This document shows positions 19,288-29,192 of a DNA stretch of 64,000 bases, one piece after another. Numbering within the stretch: position 1 is the stretch's first letter; every line of letters begins with the position of its first letter. Where the stretch lies: the NCBI GenBank assembly GCA_002457215.1, contig NTJZ01000007.1:62001-126000 (forward strand), written 5' to 3'. Made by a program: the position numbers and the translations under genes. Below the pieces are notes generated by a model. That model was given only the letters and a program-made list of their open reading frames with translations. It did no database searches and was not told the DNA's origin. The stretch comes from OM182 bacterium MED-G28 (GTDB lineage Bacteria; Pseudomonadota; Gammaproteobacteria; Pseudomonadales; Pseudohongiellaceae).

Positions 19288-20817
19288 TCAGTTAAGTGAA
19301 TTTAACTGACGAATATCTGATTGGATATCGGCTAATTCCCTTACCCAGGGCTGTAACGATTTTAATGCAACTGGCAGCTCTTCAATTGCTTGGGTAGCGT
19401 CTGATCGATTCTCAAACCTACCTAACACAACAACATACCAAGGCTTATCTTGAAAACGTGTTTCGAAGTATCCCCGGTAAGACAACTCTAACTCCTCTTC
19501 GACAAAGCGCTGCACATTTGTTTCCGAACGGGACCCCATAATCTGCACTGTATAAGAGGAAGAAGGAAAATCGAGAAGGGATTTTTCAAAATCACTAATC
19601 ATAAATTCAACAGTTTCAGGATTCTCAATTTCAACTCTTTTTGCTGTCTCTTCTCTGACTTCTCGGGGGGAAGGCTCATCACGGGTATCTGTTACTATTG
19701 ATTTAATAACTTGTTGAGGCGCTTCAACGTCCATTGCCTCTATCACCCCCGCAGTGTCGGTAGGGGAATCAATTCCCTCAGCTCGAGTATTTTCAGCTAT
19801 TAATGCCGCGCCAGCCGGAAGTGGTATTGTCACGGAAATTCCATCTCCACTGACAATGTCCAACGGACTCTCTAAGCCTCTCTCTGCTGCCTCTACCTGA
19901 TCTAGTGCTTCTAGTTCATCAAACGTCGCAATCATTGACTGTTGCTCTACTTTAGATTCCGGGCCCGGTATAACAAGCGCACCAATAAGAAGCACAATTA
20001 GCACTGCCGCCACTGCCCAATAAGCATTGCCCTTGAGAACGAACAAAGGCGCGTTCTCACCAACTGGCAACGCGTCCAATGAATCCTCGAGAGCATTTGA
20101 AATCAATGCATTAATAGTGCCAGGTATCCCATTTGCTGATTTATAGATATGACTGAGATCTGCGTTGGATAGAGGAAGTTGTCCAATGTAGCCTGCGGTG
20201 GCTAATTTGAAACGGACATACTCGACAGAATCCTCTCCACCAAGCCCTGAGAGCTGAAACTCAACCAGACTGGGGTTTTCCCCGCTTGGTAGTGCATCCT
20301 GCAGTAAGGGTATTAGCTGAGCTTCGCCAAGCATAAGTATGTGAATTCCAGCACTAGAATCAATCAGTAGAGCACTAATAAGATTGAGAACTTCAAGGCT
20401 GAGCTCATGTGCATCATCAATAACAATGACTAGCGCTTTAGCCTCAAGGTCTTGTTGCGAAGCGAATCTACGGATAATGCCAATTGATGTTTCCGTTTCT
20501 TCTTCGTTGAGATGAATCAGAAATTGCTCACCCAACTTCTCCAGAAATTGGGATTCATCCATAAATAATGTTGCAGGAATAAGAGCACACTGCGCTTCTT
20601 CACCAAAACTCTGGCAGTATGCGTTAGCTAAAGTTGATTTGCCGCAACCCAAACATCCAGTAACAGTCATGATTGAATCGCTGTAGAGGGAATGTTCGAC
20701 GAGCTGATCCAATAATTTCTGACGATTCGCGTCGACAAAAAAATCGCGACTTGAGGCACCGGGCTCGAAAGGATCGAATACGAGGCTTAATCTATCAATG
20801 TAATTCCTTAAAGACAA
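19288..20817 (-). CDS. damX: DamX-like cell-division protein: AAA ATPase, membrane helix and SPOR domain
   Basis: 509 aa, TTG start overlapping the end of aroB by 10 nt. The cytoplasmic N-terminal part is an ExeA/GspA-type ATPase: Walker A TGCLGCGKSTLANAY (about 53-67) and Walker B ALVIVIDDAHEL. One membrane helix follows (about 268-287, WAVAAVLIVLLIGALVIPG), then an acidic periplasmic linker and a C-terminal SPOR domain (about 428-500, YTVQIMGSRSETNVQRFVEE) that binds denuded septal peptidoglycan. In enterics DamX lacks most of the ATPase; the aroB-linked Pseudomonas homologue has this longer form. Likely role: septal ring protein. Co-transcribed with aroKB. Confidence 0.85.
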   Translation of the reverse strand: MSLRNYIDRLSLVFDPFEPGASSRDFFVDANRQKLLDQLVEHSLYSDSIMTVTGCLGCGKSTLANAYCQSFGEEAQCALIPATLFMDESQFLEKLGEQFLIHLNEEETETSIGIIRRFASQQDLEAKALVIVIDDAHELSLEVLNLISALLIDSSAGIHILMLGEAQLIPLLQDALPSGENPSLVEFQLSGLGGEDSVEYVRFKLATAGYIGQLPLSNADLSHIYKSANGIPGTINALISNALEDSLDALPVGENAPLFVLKGNAYWAVAAVLIVLLIGALVIPGPESKVEQQSMIATFDELEALDQVEAAERGLESPLDIVSGDGISVTIPLPAGAALIAENTRAEGIDSPTDTAGVIEAMDVEAPQQVIKSIVTDTRDEPSPREVREETAKRVEIENPETVEFMISDFEKSLLDFPSSSYTVQIMGSRSETNVQRFVEEELELSYRGYFETRFQDKPWYVVVLGRFENRSDATQAIEELPVALKSLQPWVRELADIQSDIRQLNSLN

Positions 20818-21899
20818 AGCTTGCTGCCAGCGGTTAATGTTGATTCGAGCATCGCATCCTCCACGTCTCCTTCAATTGCTGCTTCGCCAATGGCTTTAAG
20901 AAGTATAAACCGAAGTTTACCCAGCTCTGCTTTCTTGTCTGATGACATTAAGTCAAGATACTGCGCTACAGTTATATCGGCCGGTGGCTCCACTGGCATA
21001 CCAAAGTTTTTCTCTAGAACTTCCCTTATCTGAATAGCCTCTGCAGAACTGAGCCAGCCAATTCGCTTAGAGAGATCAGCCGCCATAACCATACCCATGG
21101 CGACGGTTTCTCCATGCAACCACACGCCATAACCTGAAGCAGTTTCGATTGCATGACCAAAGGTATGGCCAAGGTTTAAAAGAGCCCGAATTCCTGATTC
21201 TTTTTCATCCTGGGCCACGATATTCGCTTTTGCCTCGCAACAAATTTTTATCGCCTCAGAAATGCAGGCATTATCTAGTTCTAGGAGTTCAGTACTATTA
21301 TGCGCAAGCCATGCGAAAAATTCAGGGTTGTTTATCAAGCCATACTTCAAAACTTCGGCAAGTCCTGCCCTAACCTCGCGTTCAGGCAAACTTCGCAATA
21401 CTTCAGTATCAGCCACAACACATTTAGGTTGGTAGAAAGAGCCAATCATATTTTTCCCTAAAGCATGATTAACTCCAGTCTTGCCGCCGACCGAAGAGTC
21501 CACTTGCGCCAATAAAGTCGTCGGTATTTGTAAAAAATTCACGCCTCGCTGAAAAGTGGCTGCTGCAAATCCGGTTATATCTCCAACTACCCCGCCGCCC
21601 AGCGCGACAAGAGTTGTTTTGCGATCGTATTTTCCTTGCAACAAATGATCATAAATTTGTCCGATGGTATCCAGGTTTTTAGTCGCTTCGCCGTCTGGCA
21701 ATACTATGGAAGACCCGAATTGCCGTCCGAATAGAAGTTGCACTCGCTCTAGATATATTGGCGCAACGATTTCATTAGTCACGACAACGACTCGCCCATT
21801 CCCAATGTGAGGTAGCAATAAATCAGCGTTTTCAAGAAGATTGGCTCCGATGAAAATTGGATAACTACGGTCATCTAGATCTACTGTGACAGTTTGCAT
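20808..21899 (-). CDS. aroB: 3-dehydroquinate synthase
   Basis: 363 aa. Second step of the shikimate pathway, converting DAHP to 3-dehydroquinate with NAD+ and a divalent metal. Visible: LPDGEATKNL, VALGGGVVGDITGFAAATF (NAD binding), IPTTLLAQVDSSVGGKTGVNH, and the metal ligands Glu in RAGLAEVLKYG and His in LNLGHTFGHAIE and LHGETVAMGM. It follows aroK after 3 nt, the usual aroKB pair. Confidence 0.98.
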   Translation of the reverse strand: MQTVTVDLDDRSYPIFIGANLLENADLLLPHIGNGRVVVVTNEIVAPIYLERVQLLFGRQFGSSIVLPDGEATKNLDTIGQIYDHLLQGKYDRKTTLVALGGGVVGDITGFAAATFQRGVNFLQIPTTLLAQVDSSVGGKTGVNHALGKNMIGSFYQPKCVVADTEVLRSLPEREVRAGLAEVLKYGLINNPEFFAWLAHNSTELLELDNACISEAIKICCEAKANIVAQDEKESGIRALLNLGHTFGHAIETASGYGVWLHGETVAMGMVMAADLSKRIGWLSSAEAIQIREVLEKNFGMPVEPPADITVAQYLDLMSSDKKAELGKLRFILLKAIGEAAIEGDVEDAMLESTLTAGSKLCL

Positions 21900-21902
21900 T
21901 AG

Positions 21903-22445
21903 TTACTCTTCCGCAGTTGATTGATTTCTAAGTTTTCGCAAATGCTTGCCAATTTCATGACTAATGGAGCGCGGATTTCTCTTGTTCGTGTCTATCACAA
22001 TATCGGCCACCTCTTGATACAGCGGATCTCTCAACTTCATTAATTCACGAATTTTTTGTTCTGGATCGCTGGTTTGCAGCAGCGGTCTATTCTTATCTCG
22101 GTTAGTTCGTTCAATTTGCTGTTCGATTGATGCGCACAAATAAACTACGGCTCCCCGATTGACCAAATGCATTCTATTTACCTTATCAAGAACAGCGCCA
22201 CCTCCGGTTGCCAGCACAATATCTGACTTGCTGGTGAGCAAATTGATCATCTTAACTTCTCGAGCACGAAAACCGCTCTCGCCCTCGACATCAAAAATCC
22301 AAGGGATATCGGCGCCGGTAGCGCTTTCAATTTCACGATCCGAATCGAAAAACTCTAATTCGAGATATTCTGCAAGCACCTTCCCAATTGTTGTTTTTCC
22401 GACTCCCATGGGCCCAACGAGGAAAACATTATTTTGCGATTTCAT
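21903..22445 (-). CDS. aroK: shikimate kinase
   Basis: 180 aa. Phosphorylates shikimate. P-loop VGPMGVGKTTIGKVLA, shikimate-binding DSDREIES, GFRAREVKMI and ATGGGAVL, and the lid region RTNRDKNRPLLQT are all present. First gene of aroK-aroB-damX. Divergent from the PBP1A gene; in Pseudomonas and E. coli the pilM-pilQ type IV pilus genes lie between these two, but here there is only a 237-nt gap. Confidence 0.98.
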   Translation of the reverse strand: MKSQNNVFLVGPMGVGKTTIGKVLAEYLELEFFDSDREIESATGADIPWIFDVEGESGFRAREVKMINLLTSKSDIVLATGGGAVLDKVNRMHLVNRGAVVYLCASIEQQIERTNRDKNRPLLQTSDPEQKIRELMKLRDPLYQEVADIVIDTNKRNPRSISHEIGKHLRKLRNQSTAEE

Positions 22446-22682
22446 TGAAATTTCCTCTGGATCAGAATCGGGGCTTATTGTACCTGTAATTATGGAATCT
22501 ATTGAAACAACTAAATTATGTATACCGGGCGAGAAGATCTAGGTACCAGCGATCCCAGGTGTATAATAAATTGGACGATTCGGAGCAATGTGCCAATAGT
22601 CGAGACTTTAAACCTGATAAAATTAGTGCTGAGTATGGATAGTTGATACAAAAAACATCCCTAGCTTAAAGGCCGTAAACTA

Positions 22683-25058
22683 GTGCGAACAAAATTAAAA
22701 GTAGTCGCTAAATGGGCAGCGCTAGTCAGCGCCGCGGGGTTTGCTGCTGCGGTGATGGCGGCCATGGCGGCGTATTTGTATCTTGCGCCGCTATTACCTG
22801 CAGCAGAAACCTATCGCGATGTTCAATTAGAAACCCCTCTTCGCATCTACACGGCAGACAATCAGCTGATCGATGAAATAGGTAATCGTCGTAACCCTGT
22901 TCAATTTGAAGATATTCCGGACGTGCTTACTAATGCCCTTATCGCCACAGAAGACGTTCGTTTTTATTCTCATCCCGGAGTCGATATCCAGAGTTTAATT
23001 AGGGGTTTTTATGGATTCATTATCGGTCGTCGCCTAGGAGGAGGCAGCACCATCACTATGCAATTAGCGAATAATTTATCTTTCGATAGTGACAATGTTT
23101 ACCTGCGTAAATTCAAAGAGATCCCGTTCGCACTGCAGATTCAGCGGGAACTGACTCGAGAGGAAATACTTACCCTCTACCTAAATACAATATATTTTGG
23201 TGCTGGAGCAGATGGTATAGGCGCAGCATCTTTTGTTTATTATGGCAAAGCTGTGAGCGAACTTACTCTCGCTGAGTCAGCCATGATGGTTTCCTTATTA
23301 CCCTGCCCTTCAACTTGCAATCCTTTTAGCAACCCTTCTCGAGCCATCGAAAGAAGAGAAACTCGGCTACAGAACATGTTGAAAGAAAACATGATTAGTC
23401 AGACAGAATTTGAAAATGCAAATATTATGCCTATAAGCGCTGACCGTCGGAATAGAAATATTGCAGTGCCGGCGCCTTATGTCGCCGAAATGGTGCGCCA
23501 GACCATTTACGAGCAGTTCGGTGAAGAAACTTATTCCAAGGGCTTTGAAGTTAAGACCAGTATTGATGGCAATTTACAGCTAGCTGCAAACAAAGCTATT
23601 ACAGATGGACTCGAAACTTACTACGACAAAAGACATGGCTATCGCGGAGTGGATGCAAACTACCCTGCCAATACGGCAGATGTTACCAATCAATGGTTAC
23701 AAAGACTCGCCCCAGTTCCTAACTATGGCAATCAGAATCCTGCGATCGTAGTAGCGGTGCAGGAACGTAGCTTTGACGTCATATTAAAAAGCGGTGAGCA
23801 GGTTCGCATTCCCTGGGAAGGTATGTCCTGGGCCTACACCTTTCAAAGTAGGAACGAAGCATGGCCTCCCCCCCAAATTGCAGCAGATGTTGTTGCAGTT
23901 GGGGACCTAGTTCGTGTCAAACGTGGCGACGCAAATTGGGAACTCGGACAAGTACCCGACATTCAGGGTGCATTGGTTTCGATGTCGCCGGATAACGGAG
24001 AAATTCTTGCGCTGGTAGGTGGCTATGATTTTAGACGCAGCCAGGTAAATAGAGTTGTCACCCCCAGACCGCCCGGCTCTAATTTCAAACCTTTTGTTTA
24101 CGGAGCAGCGCTAGAGAACGGCTATTCACCGTCCACAATCATTAATGATGCTCCAATTACCCGTGGCGATTATCGGCCTAATAACTATGAAAATAATTTT
24201 TTAGGCCCTGTAACATTGCGCTTTGCATTGAAAGAGTCTCGCAATGTTCCTACAGTGCGTTTGTATGACGACCTTGGCTCTGACAAGGTTTTATCTTTTG
24301 CGGCGAAGTTTGGTTTTCAGACCCAGAACTTCCCTACCAATGACCTAACTGTTGCACTCGGAAGTCGCGATGTCCAACCGCTAGAAATTGTGACTGGTTA
24401 TTCAGCTATCGCCAACGGTGGCTACAAAGTTGATCCGTGGTTTATTAGAGAAATATCTATCGATGCAGACGGTATTCTTTATCGAGCCAACCCGGCTGTA
24501 GTATGTGAGGACTGCACTCAACAACGAGAAGAATCTGATGATGAAATAATCTTGGCGCCAAGAATCATTGATGAGCGCGTTGCGTATATTTTAAATTCTA
24601 TGCTCGAGTCAGTAATTACCGAAGGCAGCGGAAATCGTGTTTATCGCGAATTACGACGTGGCGATTTGCGTGGGAAAACTGGAACTACCAATGGCCCTCA
24701 GGAGCTTTGGTTCTCTGGGTTTAACAAGGACATAGCAACGACTGTTTTTGTCGGTTTCGATCAGCCTGAACCATTAGGGGAGCGAGAACAGGGGGCGACA
24801 GTAGCAGTTCCAATATGGATCGATTTCATGCGAGAAGCATTAAGGAATGCTCCAGAAAACACAATGAATCGGCCCGACGGCATCGTAGACTTGCTAATCG
24901 ACAAGGCAACCGGTCAAACTGCAACGCCTGGAGATCCAAATGCAGTTTTTGAATATTTTCGAAATGAAAATGCTCCAGAACCAGCTGAAACCCAACTCCC
25001 CGGCTTGGACATAGACGAGGAAGGGGAAGAACAGCTTTCTACTGAGATTATTTTTTAG
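22683..25058 (+). CDS. mrcA: penicillin-binding protein 1A (bifunctional peptidoglycan synthase)
   Basis: 791 aa, GTG start; symbol ponA in Pseudomonas. N-terminal cytoplasmic stub, one membrane anchor (about 12-33), then a GT51 glycosyltransferase domain with TEDVRFYSHPGVD (catalytic Glu), GGSTITMQLANN and RKFKEIPFALQIQRELTREE, an OB-like insert (about 325-440), and a transpeptidase domain with RPPGSNFKPFVYG (SxxK nucleophile), KESRNVP (SxN) and RGKTGTTNGPQELWF (KTGT). It polymerises and cross-links peptidoglycan on the outer face of the inner membrane. Divergent from aroK. Confidence 0.96.
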   Translation: MRTKLKVVAKWAALVSAAGFAAAVMAAMAAYLYLAPLLPAAETYRDVQLETPLRIYTADNQLIDEIGNRRNPVQFEDIPDVLTNALIATEDVRFYSHPGVDIQSLIRGFYGFIIGRRLGGGSTITMQLANNLSFDSDNVYLRKFKEIPFALQIQRELTREEILTLYLNTIYFGAGADGIGAASFVYYGKAVSELTLAESAMMVSLLPCPSTCNPFSNPSRAIERRETRLQNMLKENMISQTEFENANIMPISADRRNRNIAVPAPYVAEMVRQTIYEQFGEETYSKGFEVKTSIDGNLQLAANKAITDGLETYYDKRHGYRGVDANYPANTADVTNQWLQRLAPVPNYGNQNPAIVVAVQERSFDVILKSGEQVRIPWEGMSWAYTFQSRNEAWPPPQIAADVVAVGDLVRVKRGDANWELGQVPDIQGALVSMSPDNGEILALVGGYDFRRSQVNRVVTPRPPGSNFKPFVYGAALENGYSPSTIINDAPITRGDYRPNNYENNFLGPVTLRFALKESRNVPTVRLYDDLGSDKVLSFAAKFGFQTQNFPTNDLTVALGSRDVQPLEIVTGYSAIANGGYKVDPWFIREISIDADGILYRANPAVVCEDCTQQREESDDEIILAPRIIDERVAYILNSMLESVITEGSGNRVYRELRRGDLRGKTGTTNGPQELWFSGFNKDIATTVFVGFDQPEPLGEREQGATVAVPIWIDFMREALRNAPENTMNRPDGIVDLLIDKATGQTATPGDPNAVFEYFRNENAPEPAETQLPGLDIDEEGEEQLSTEIIF

Positions 25059-25116
25059 GGCAGCTGAAAATTCGAGAAGGTGGGGACGCGCCAAAGAAGC
25101 ACGCACTCAAGAATTT

Positions 25117-25326
25117 CTACAACTTACGGCTGGCGAAACGGCGCTTAAAGCGATCAACCCGCCCACCAGAATCTAAAATCTTTTGCTTGCCTGTGTAGAA
25201 TGGATGGCACTCCGAACACACTTCAATCAAGATGTCCTTACCCAAAGTGCTTTGAGTTTCAATGACATTTCCGCAACTACAGGTGGCTTTGATAGGTCCA
25301 TAGCTTGGATGAATATCTGCTTTCAT
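25117..25326 (-). CDS. rpmE: 50S ribosomal protein L31, zinc-binding type
   Basis: 69 aa. It keeps four cysteines in a zinc ribbon (CSC at 16-18 and CSEC at 37-40), so it is the C+ form expressed when zinc is plentiful; its C- paralogue is not in this window. The conserved HPSY near the start and HPFYTGKQ after the second Cys pair are both present. As in Pseudomonas it is on the opposite strand just upstream of priA, though a chorismate mutase gene lies between them here. Confidence 0.97.
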   Translation of the reverse strand: MKADIHPSYGPIKATCSCGNVIETQSTLGKDILIEVCSECHPFYTGKQKILDSGGRVDRFKRRFASRKL

Positions 25327-25487
25327 GAGGATTCCTTTTAGTTGATGCCGCTACCTATCTACCCAATTATTTGGCTACGAAGCACCATATCTGCTTTCTT
25401 ATCCAGCACCAATATAGGGGGCGAGCATTTTAACAGAGAATAACCAATTGGCAAGGGGTCAAGTGGCGAGGCGATAGTGAAAAGAAA

Positions 25488-25781
25488 CTACTTATTTCGC
25501 AGCCGATTATGATTTTTGACGACTTCTCCCATTATTCGTTTAAACAGCTCAGTAATAAGCTCAGCATCAAGCCCCTTATCAGCACACAGTTTTCTTAATA
25601 CTGCCAATTTCTCCGCCTGCCTGGATTCATCTAGAGCCTCTAATGCTTGTTTCGCTTTCAATATTCCGACTTGATGAGTAAGCTCAAATCTTGCAGCTAA
25701 AAGCTCAACCATTTCGCGGTCGATGTCATCAATTCGGTCCCTTGCTTCTGCTAACTCGGCTGGCACTAATTCGCCACTCAT
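25488..25781 (-). CDS. monofunctional chorismate mutase, AroQ class
   Basis: 97 aa. A single AroQ helical domain: ARDRIDDIDREMVELLAARF (about 13-32, the long first helix with a catalytic Arg and the RIDxID pattern), VGILKAKQ (catalytic Lys region) and the last helix ELFKRIMGEVVKNHNRLR. It has no prephenate dehydratase or dehydrogenase domain and no signal peptide, so it is a free cytoplasmic enzyme converting chorismate to prephenate. Such stand-alone forms also occur in pyochelin (PchB) clusters as isochorismate pyruvate lyases, but no siderophore genes are near, so mutase is preferred. Confidence 0.85.
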   Translation of the reverse strand: MSGELVPAELAEARDRIDDIDREMVELLAARFELTHQVGILKAKQALEALDESRQAEKLAVLRKLCADKGLDAELITELFKRIMGEVVKNHNRLRNK

Positions 25782-26012
25782 CTCTCATCCTCGATTGCGT
25801 TTTAATTCTATCTTTTCAGGAATTATTGCAGGCAGGAGTATAAACTAAGCGATTTGCCGACACAGCCCAAAAATGACCCAAAGGCTTCTAATTCCTTTCC
25901 CAAGTCCTTTTACCGCTATATTTAACCGGCCCAACACTATTTATTGTACTCTCTTGGCCTTTTCTATTTACTATGGTCTTGTCACAAGCATTTCCACTCC
26001 GGTTTCAAATTA

Positions 26013-28250
26013 ATGGCATCGCCACAATCAATTGGATATACAGGCTTAATTTACAAAATTGCCATTCCTTCGCCACTGCGTCGAGTATTTGACTATTTAC
26101 CCCTCGATTCTGCTACGCACCTGGATCCTGGGACTCGAGTCCAAATTCCTTTTGGTAAGCGGAGAATTGTCGGCTTCATAATTGGAGAAGCTGATCATTC
26201 AGAATTAAAATTGAGTAGGTTAAAACATATCAATGCTGTCCTTGATGAGGAACCTCTATTTCCCCCAGAAATATTTAATCTCTTGCTTTGGAGCTCAAAC
26301 TACTACCAACATCCGATCGGAGAAGTACTTAGCGCAGCGATTCCAGGGAAACTTCGCAGCGCTCGGCCATTACATCCGCAAAAAATGTTTTGGAGGATAA
26401 GTAAAAAGATTAATTCCAAGATTATTGAGCAACTTACAAGAGCACCAAAACAAAAAGCATTGATCGAACTCTTGCTGCCGAGTGAAGGCCTAAGTAAACA
26501 AGCAATTCTCGATCAAGGATTTACTCAGACAGTGATTAAATCCCTACAAGAAAAGAACTTCGTTGAAAGCTTCGAACAGCAAGCTCCTAAAACAATAACT
26601 GCAAAGCCACCTCCAAAGACAAACCTGAAAGCACTTTCTTTAAATAACGAACAAGCGGCCGCACTCGATGCGATTCGGAAGACAGAAAATAAATTTGAAT
26701 GCTTTCTACTTGATGGCATTACAGGGTCAGGAAAAACAGAAGTTTACATGCAGGCAATGCAAGACCAATTAAATGCACACAAACAATGTTTAGTCTTAGT
26801 TCCTGAAATTAGCTTAACCCCACAAACGGTAGACCGCTTTGCGGAACGTTTCGATTGCCAAATCGCGTCCCTACATTCTGGAATGACTGACAATGAGCGG
26901 CTAGCCTCGTGGACTAGCGCGAGAGACGGGTCAGCCAGCATTGTGATTGGTACAAGATCTGCTATTTTCACGCCGCTAAGCAGGCCAGGCATCATAATAG
27001 TTGACGAAGAGCACGATAGCTCCTTTAAACAGCAAGAGGGTTTCCGTTACTCAGCTCGGGATATCGCAGTGATGCGAGGTCGCGAAGAAAGTGTGCCCGT
27101 AATCTTGGGTTCTGCAACCCCTAGTTTGGAGAGTTTGCATAACACGGAATTAAATAAGTTTTCTTATCTATCCCTTAGTGAGCGTGCCGGCGGTGCGTCT
27201 ACTGCAACAATGACCGTCATAGACACGGCGGAGACAATTTTAGATACGGGTTTTTCTGATCAATTACTGTTTAAAATCAATCAGCACCTCACGACAAATA
27301 ATCAAGTTCTGGTGTTTATTAATCGCAGAGGCTTTGCACCGATTCTTAACTGTCTGAGCTGTGGCTGGATAGCAGAATGCAAAGATTGTATTGCGCAAAT
27401 GACGGTGCATACAAAACCACCTTCTATGCGTTGTCACCATTGCGGTAATTCGCAGCGGCTCCCTTCAAGTTGCCCAAATTGCCAATCCCTTGAACTGGGT
27501 ACTCTAGGGGTTGGTACACAGAAACTGGAGCAATTTCTGCAGCAACGATTTACTTCATTCCCTGTTATGCGAATTGATCGAGACAGCACTCGTAGTAAGA
27601 AAAAGTTTGAATCAATGCTCGATGAAATTCGCAGCGGCGACCCCTGCGTCCTACTTGGAACCCAAATTCTGGCCAAAGGGCATCACTTTCCTGCTGTGAC
27701 ACTCGTCGCAATAGTCGATGCAGATTCGGGTTTATTCAGCCCAGATTTTCGGGGGCAAGAGTTTATGGCGCAAACGATTACCCAAGTTGCGGGGCGAGCT
27801 GGTCGCGCCGAGCGGCCTGGGGAGGTAATTGTCCAATCCAGACATGCCAGCCATAGAATCCTGAGGCTACTAAGCGAGTCGAACTATGTTGATCTAGCAA
27901 AACTTTTACTAACGGAAAGAAAAATAGCGGTAATGCCCCCATACGCGCAACTCGCTCTGATAAAAGCAGACGGTCCGCAGCTGAAAGCAACAATTGATTT
28001 ATTAAAACAAATCAAAAGTTTTTCAACGCAACTGATTCAGCAATCGGAATCAACGATAAGCTCAATCGGTCCTATGCCAGCGCCCATGGAAAAGAGAGCT
28101 GGGAGATACCGCTCTCAATTATTATTCAAAGCTACATCGAAACCCATTATGCAGCGATTCTTAACTCAGCTAGTTTATCAAATAGAAAGCCTGAAGGTCT
28201 CAACTGGAGTGAAATGGAGCCTAGATGTTGATCCGCAGGAAATGATTTAG
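26013..28250 (+). CDS. priA: primosomal replication protein N' (helicase PriA)
   Basis: 745 aa from the ATG at 26013 (MASPQSIGYTGLIYKIAIPS); the frame is open 23 codons further up but those residues are not family-like. Restarts stalled replication forks. N-terminal 3'-end DNA-binding domain (RRVFDYLPL), helicase Walker A LLDGITGSGKTEVYM, DEEH box IIVDEEHDSSFKQQEG, and paired zinc-binding Cys clusters (CLSCGWIAECKDC, then CHHCGNSQRLPSSCPNC) are visible. argS, which often follows priA in Pseudomonas, is not here; an SPOR gene follows instead. Confidence 0.97.
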   Translation: MASPQSIGYTGLIYKIAIPSPLRRVFDYLPLDSATHLDPGTRVQIPFGKRRIVGFIIGEADHSELKLSRLKHINAVLDEEPLFPPEIFNLLLWSSNYYQHPIGEVLSAAIPGKLRSARPLHPQKMFWRISKKINSKIIEQLTRAPKQKALIELLLPSEGLSKQAILDQGFTQTVIKSLQEKNFVESFEQQAPKTITAKPPPKTNLKALSLNNEQAAALDAIRKTENKFECFLLDGITGSGKTEVYMQAMQDQLNAHKQCLVLVPEISLTPQTVDRFAERFDCQIASLHSGMTDNERLASWTSARDGSASIVIGTRSAIFTPLSRPGIIIVDEEHDSSFKQQEGFRYSARDIAVMRGREESVPVILGSATPSLESLHNTELNKFSYLSLSERAGGASTATMTVIDTAETILDTGFSDQLLFKINQHLTTNNQVLVFINRRGFAPILNCLSCGWIAECKDCIAQMTVHTKPPSMRCHHCGNSQRLPSSCPNCQSLELGTLGVGTQKLEQFLQQRFTSFPVMRIDRDSTRSKKKFESMLDEIRSGDPCVLLGTQILAKGHHFPAVTLVAIVDADSGLFSPDFRGQEFMAQTITQVAGRAGRAERPGEVIVQSRHASHRILRLLSESNYVDLAKLLLTERKIAVMPPYAQLALIKADGPQLKATIDLLKQIKSFSTQLIQQSESTISSIGPMPAPMEKRAGRYRSQLLFKATSKPIMQRFLTQLVYQIESLKVSTGVKWSLDVDPQEMI

Positions 28251-28472
28251 TGGCATTTAAGGAAATGAGATCACAAAAAAACACAGGTAATGAATCGAGG
28301 CAGGCAACGGGCATTCTGCAAAGGGATCTACGAGATGAGAGATTAGCACTATAGCTTCGAGCACAGATACCGATAATTGAGGTGGCAAAAGTTTTTAAAT
28401 AAATAACATATAAAACAATGTCTTACCTCTAATTCGGCTATTTATCTCAAGGAATTGTATTATTAACGAACT

Positions 28473-29039
28473 ATGACTCAAGATTTTGCAAAAATTAGAC
28501 CAGAGCCTTTATTGGAAAGAAAACCAGTTAAAGCACCTCCTGCTTGGTCATTAATGTTTACTGGCATCGTAGTTGGCATCACTATAGGGGTTCTTGCCTG
28601 TGCCCTGTTTTACTTATCTGGCAACATACCTCCTCTAAATATTGCGCAACCCGCCCAAGCCCCAGCAACTCCCTCGTCAGAGCAGGCAAATATAATTACG
28701 GAAAAAGAAAATGAACCAATCGTAGATTTTGAATTTTATACCGAACTTCCTCGTTACGAAGTCCCTACAGATGCGACCCCTGTTGAGTTGGTAAGCGAAG
28801 AAATTACGGAGACATTTATGCTGCAGACCGGTGCATTTCAGCAAAGAAAATCCGCTGAACAAGAAATGCAACGACAAGCCGCTCTTGGCTTGGACGTAAT
28901 AGTAAAACCAGCAGAGTTGCCGGGTAGAACACTTTTCCTGGTACAAACTGGGCCCTATTCCACTAGCACCGAACTGAATAATGCTCAGCAACTGCTTAAC
29001 CGCAACAATATTGCTAATCTGACAATTCAGCTCCAGTAG
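28473..29039 (+). CDS. SPOR-domain membrane protein, FtsN-like
   Basis: 188 aa. A short cytoplasmic N-terminus, one membrane helix (about 28-49, FTGIVVGITIGVLACALFYL), a Pro/Ala/Glu-rich periplasmic linker, the DFEFYTELPRYEV motif (81-93) and a C-terminal SPOR domain (about 114-188, FMLQTGAFQQRKSAEQEMQR). The helix-linker-SPOR layout and the place just before hslVU match the FtsN-like gene of Pseudomonas. It probably binds denuded septal glycan during division. The length is short for FtsN, and the FtsN essential helices cannot be assigned by eye. Confidence 0.8.
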   Translation: MTQDFAKIRPEPLLERKPVKAPPAWSLMFTGIVVGITIGVLACALFYLSGNIPPLNIAQPAQAPATPSSEQANIITEKENEPIVDFEFYTELPRYEVPTDATPVELVSEEITETFMLQTGAFQQRKSAEQEMQRQAALGLDVIVKPAELPGRTLFLVQTGPYSTSTELNNAQQLLNRNNIANLTIQLQ

Positions 29040-29118
29040 GATTTCCATAACTCGCTTCAAACTGAATAATCTATATCCTATCTTTCTTTAAAAGACCGAA
29101 AGATTATTACTCTCTCCA

Positions 29119-29144
29119 CTTGAAATTCGGCGGAAGTCCCATAT
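29119..29144 (+). promoter_or_regulatory. RpoH (sigma-32) heat-shock promoter of hslVU
   Basis: CTTGAAA (29119-29125) is followed after 11 nt by TCCCATAT (29137-29144), against the sigma-32 consensus CTTGAAA and CCCCATnT. The spacing is at the short end but within reason. It lies about 50 nt upstream of the hslV start, where the heat-shock promoter of this operon is expected. Confidence 0.7.
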
Positions 29145-29192
29145 TTTCTAGCTTCTGTGATACTTTTAGCATCTCGGGTAGGGAGAATTTCT

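Noticed and set aside
25488..25781. Stand-alone chorismate mutase as a PchB-like isochorismate pyruvate lyase
   Set aside because: No salicylate or siderophore genes are near, and the protein keeps the usual AroQ layout.
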